This document shows positions 45,188-46,778 of a stretch of 46,778 bases of DNA, one piece after another. The notes under the pieces were generated by a model, which ran no database searches, was not told the origin of the DNA, and worked only from the letters and a program-made list of their open reading frames with translations. Source of the DNA: Bacteroidia bacterium (GTDB lineage: Bacteria > Bacteroidota > Bacteroidia > Cytophagales > Cyclobacteriaceae); contig JAUIAO010000050.1 of NCBI GenBank assembly GCA_030425425.1, positions 1 to 46,778 on the forward strand, in the 5' to 3' direction. A program made the translations under genes and the position numbers. Each line of letters starts with the position of its first letter. The stretch's first letter is position 1.

Positions 45188-45219
45188 TTTGGAATTACAC
45201 TTTTAGCTTGCTAGTTTTG
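45188..45219 (+). promoter_or_regulatory. Consensus Bacteroidota promoter of the LRR gene
   Basis: TTTG (45188-45191), 20 bp, then TAGTTTTG (45212-45219): an exact match to TTTG-N19/20-TAnnTTTG. The leader would be about 15-20 bases to the ATG at 45242. It is the clearest promoter in the window. Confidence 0.75.
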
Positions 45220-45241
45220 ATTAACTAAAAAATTAGTTGAT

Positions 45242-46618
45242 ATGAAGGTTTTATTGATATTGATAAGTGGATTGATTTGGATACCAGCGGTTTGTCAACC
45301 CACGAATCTCACTGCCGAACAAGATAGTGTCAGACGGATACGGGAGGAGAAAATGATGGAGTTTAGAAGACAAAGGGAGATCTATGAACGTATGTATGCA
45401 GAGAATCCAAGAACCGCTGTAGAATGGAAAATTGATCAGCGAATCAATGAATTAAGTGGGAGGTCTCGACTAGAAAATTATCAGAAAAACCAACGAATTG
45501 ACACTTTAAGAGAGATCGATCTTACATCTGCGGGACTCACTGAGGTTCCAGATTTTGTTCTGAAAGCTAAAAATCTGGAGATTTTAGTCTTGGATGATAA
45601 TCAAATCAAGAAGCTACCCAAGGAGCTGGAAAAGCTTGAAAAACTGAAAAGAATTTACTGGAGAGGGAATAAATTGGATAACGTATGGTGGATCAGAATT
45701 CCTCAGATCAATGATTTAGAGCGATTTGACATCAGCGATAATTTACTGTCCAGAATGCCCCTGGGCGTCAGAAAGTTGGAAGGTTTGAGTGAGTTGGTGG
45801 CAGAGGAAAATTTCTTTGGAGAAGTGCCGGTGAGTAGACTGAAGAAAGCATCTTTTATCCGTATACTTTCAATGAATAAATCACATGATTTATCGCTCGG
45901 TGAAAACCAATATCAGCAATTAGGATTTCTAAAAGTATTTAAGGCTAATAAATGCCAATTAAATGCTATTGATGCAAGTCTTTATAAACTCGCAGGGCTG
46001 AATGAATTGCAACTGCAGGAAAATGAATTGAAGGCGATTCCTGAAGGGATTTCACAGATGAGCAACCTGACCAAACTGTCTTTTTACAAGAATGAATTAC
46101 AAACTTTACCCCCTGATCTTTTCGACCTAAACCTAAAAGTCATTGATTTGTATTACAATGAATTGGAGGTGATCTCGCCAGAAATTGGAAATTTGAAAGA
46201 CCTGGAAATCCTGTTTTTAGCCCACAACAAGATTTATTCCATCCCGGAAACTCTTGGTGATCTCAAAAAGCTGGACGAATTGTACCTGCATCACAATCGT
46301 CTCAGTGTTTTGCCACCATCGTTGAGTGACTTGAAAAAGCTGAGAGTAGTGCGTGTCAATGACAATTATCTGGTGGATTTTCCTACTCAATTTCTGGGAA
46401 TTCAGTCATTGGAAGATTTTGATATTTCCAACAATCAGATCACTACCATTCCTGAACGATTGGCTGATCAGAAAAACCTACACTTGTTTACCTATCAGGA
46501 AAACCCAATGGATTTCAATAGCCGAGAAAATGCACATTTGGCTAAAATGATTTATCAAATGAGCGAAGAAGGAGTGATCTGTGTGCCGAGAGTTTATCAA
46601 GAAATGGTACAGGAATAG
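45242..46618 (+). CDS. Secreted leucine-rich-repeat protein
   Basis: A 458-aa exported protein. The signal peptide is MKVLLILISGLIWIPAVC (cleaved before or near QPT). Residues about 25-90 are charged and helical (RIREEKMMEFRRQREIYERM). From about 95 to 430 there are roughly 14 leucine-rich repeats of 22-23 residues with the bacterial pattern L-x-x-L-x-L-x-x-N-x-L-x-x-L/I-P (for example LEILVLDDNQIKKLPKEL, LDELYLHHNRLSVLPP, LEDFDISNNQITTIPERL). Such scaffolds bind proteins; the ligand is unknown. There is no T9SS tail and no membrane anchor. It has a strong promoter and diverges from gyrB. Confidence 0.92.
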   Translation: MKVLLILISGLIWIPAVCQPTNLTAEQDSVRRIREEKMMEFRRQREIYERMYAENPRTAVEWKIDQRINELSGRSRLENYQKNQRIDTLREIDLTSAGLTEVPDFVLKAKNLEILVLDDNQIKKLPKELEKLEKLKRIYWRGNKLDNVWWIRIPQINDLERFDISDNLLSRMPLGVRKLEGLSELVAEENFFGEVPVSRLKKASFIRILSMNKSHDLSLGENQYQQLGFLKVFKANKCQLNAIDASLYKLAGLNELQLQENELKAIPEGISQMSNLTKLSFYKNELQTLPPDLFDLNLKVIDLYYNELEVISPEIGNLKDLEILFLAHNKIYSIPETLGDLKKLDELYLHHNRLSVLPPSLSDLKKLRVVRVNDNYLVDFPTQFLGIQSLEDFDISNNQITTIPERLADQKNLHLFTYQENPMDFNSRENAHLAKMIYQMSEEGVICVPRVYQEMVQE

Positions 46619-46633
46619 GCAGATGATTAATAG

Positions 46634-46682
46634 AATGCACAGGGGTTAATATTCGAAATTCATTAAACCCCAATTATGCATT
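46634..46682 (+). terminator. Nested hairpin after the LRR gene
   Basis: AATGCA (46634-46639) pairs with TGCATT (46677-46682), enclosing GGGGTTAAT (46642-46650) paired with ATTAAACCCC (46662-46671, one extra A). No U-run follows, so it is terminator-like rather than a certain terminator. Confidence 0.4.
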
Positions 46683-46728
46683 AGGAAATTAGAAGTTGAG
46701 TGAAAACTTCGATTATTCAGGTATATGA

Positions 46729-46772
46729 GCGATTTTGGTGCTATTATCAAAATCACCAAAATGGTTAATCGC
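46729..46772 (+). other. Nested, mutually exclusive inverted repeats at the right end
   Basis: GCGAT (46729-46733) can pair with ATCGC (46768-46772). Within it ATTTTGGTG (46732-46740) matches CACCAAAAT (46754-46762), while GATTTTG (46731-46737) also matches CAAAATC (46748-46754). The two inner stems share the same left arm, so only one can form. The region continues beyond the window; function unknown. Confidence 0.4.
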
Positions 46773-46778
46773 AAGGAG

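Overview
The window looks like a chromosomal segment from a Cytophagia-type member of the Bacteroidota, probably marine or soil-dwelling. Supporting signs are: a very long secreted nuclease ending in a type IX secretion sorting domain; a TamL-like outer-membrane lipoprotein; DUF1573, DUF4369/TlpA and KduI proteins of the kind common in this phylum; near absence of Shine-Dalgarno sequences; and several matches to the Bacteroidota promoter element TAnnTTTG, one with a well-spaced TTTG (45188-45219). Base composition is moderately AT-rich throughout. Apart from the left edge I see no sign of a large island.

Left edge (1-145): the 3' end (domains V and VI) of a group II intron, running directly into a secreted beta-barrel-like hypothetical gene. 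Region 1.4-8.4 kb: folK and a TauE/SafE permease (minus strand), then sppA, bioB and a NarL-type two-component pair (HisKA_3 kinase and LuxR regulator). Region 8.4-14 kb: a small secreted protein with a duplicated 12-residue motif, a Nudix-fold regulator with a degraded catalytic box next to kduI (uronate catabolism) with a candidate operator between them, and the T9SS endonuclease. Region 14-19.1 kb (minus strand): an M23 peptidase, then CapA-like lipoprotein, MerR-type regulator, dprA and a carboxynorspermidine synthase-like enzyme.

Region 19.2-24.6 kb: alaS, gatB and a TlpA-like lipoprotein on the plus strand, closed by a dispersed-repeat-like element and a terminator that lies inside the next convergent gene. 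Region 24.7-25.7 kb: a hotdog thioesterase coupled to an unrecognised acidic protein that I tentatively compare with HolD (DNA polymerase III psi). Region 25.9-33 kb: a soluble PAS histidine kinase, pcm, riboflavin synthase overlapping a LytTR regulator, PAP2 phosphatase, hemF and a TamL-like protein. Region 33-46.6 kb: TrmH-type RNA methyltransferase, pgi, a Na+/Ca2+ exchanger, phosphohexomutase, an unknown small protein, trpS, a DUF1573 protein, an M1 peptidase, a 48-codon membrane ORF, gyrB and a leucine-rich-repeat protein.

Most of this is housekeeping. No defence island, CRISPR array, prophage or biosynthetic cluster is visible. The most interesting points are the intron end, the HolD-like hypothesis, the duplicated-motif secreted peptide beside the two-component pair, the putative NrtR-type control of kduI, the tamL/trmH junction without intergenic space, the 48-codon ORF and the switch-like nested repeats at the right end. 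All assignments rest on reading the sequence and on recalled family features; no database search was possible.
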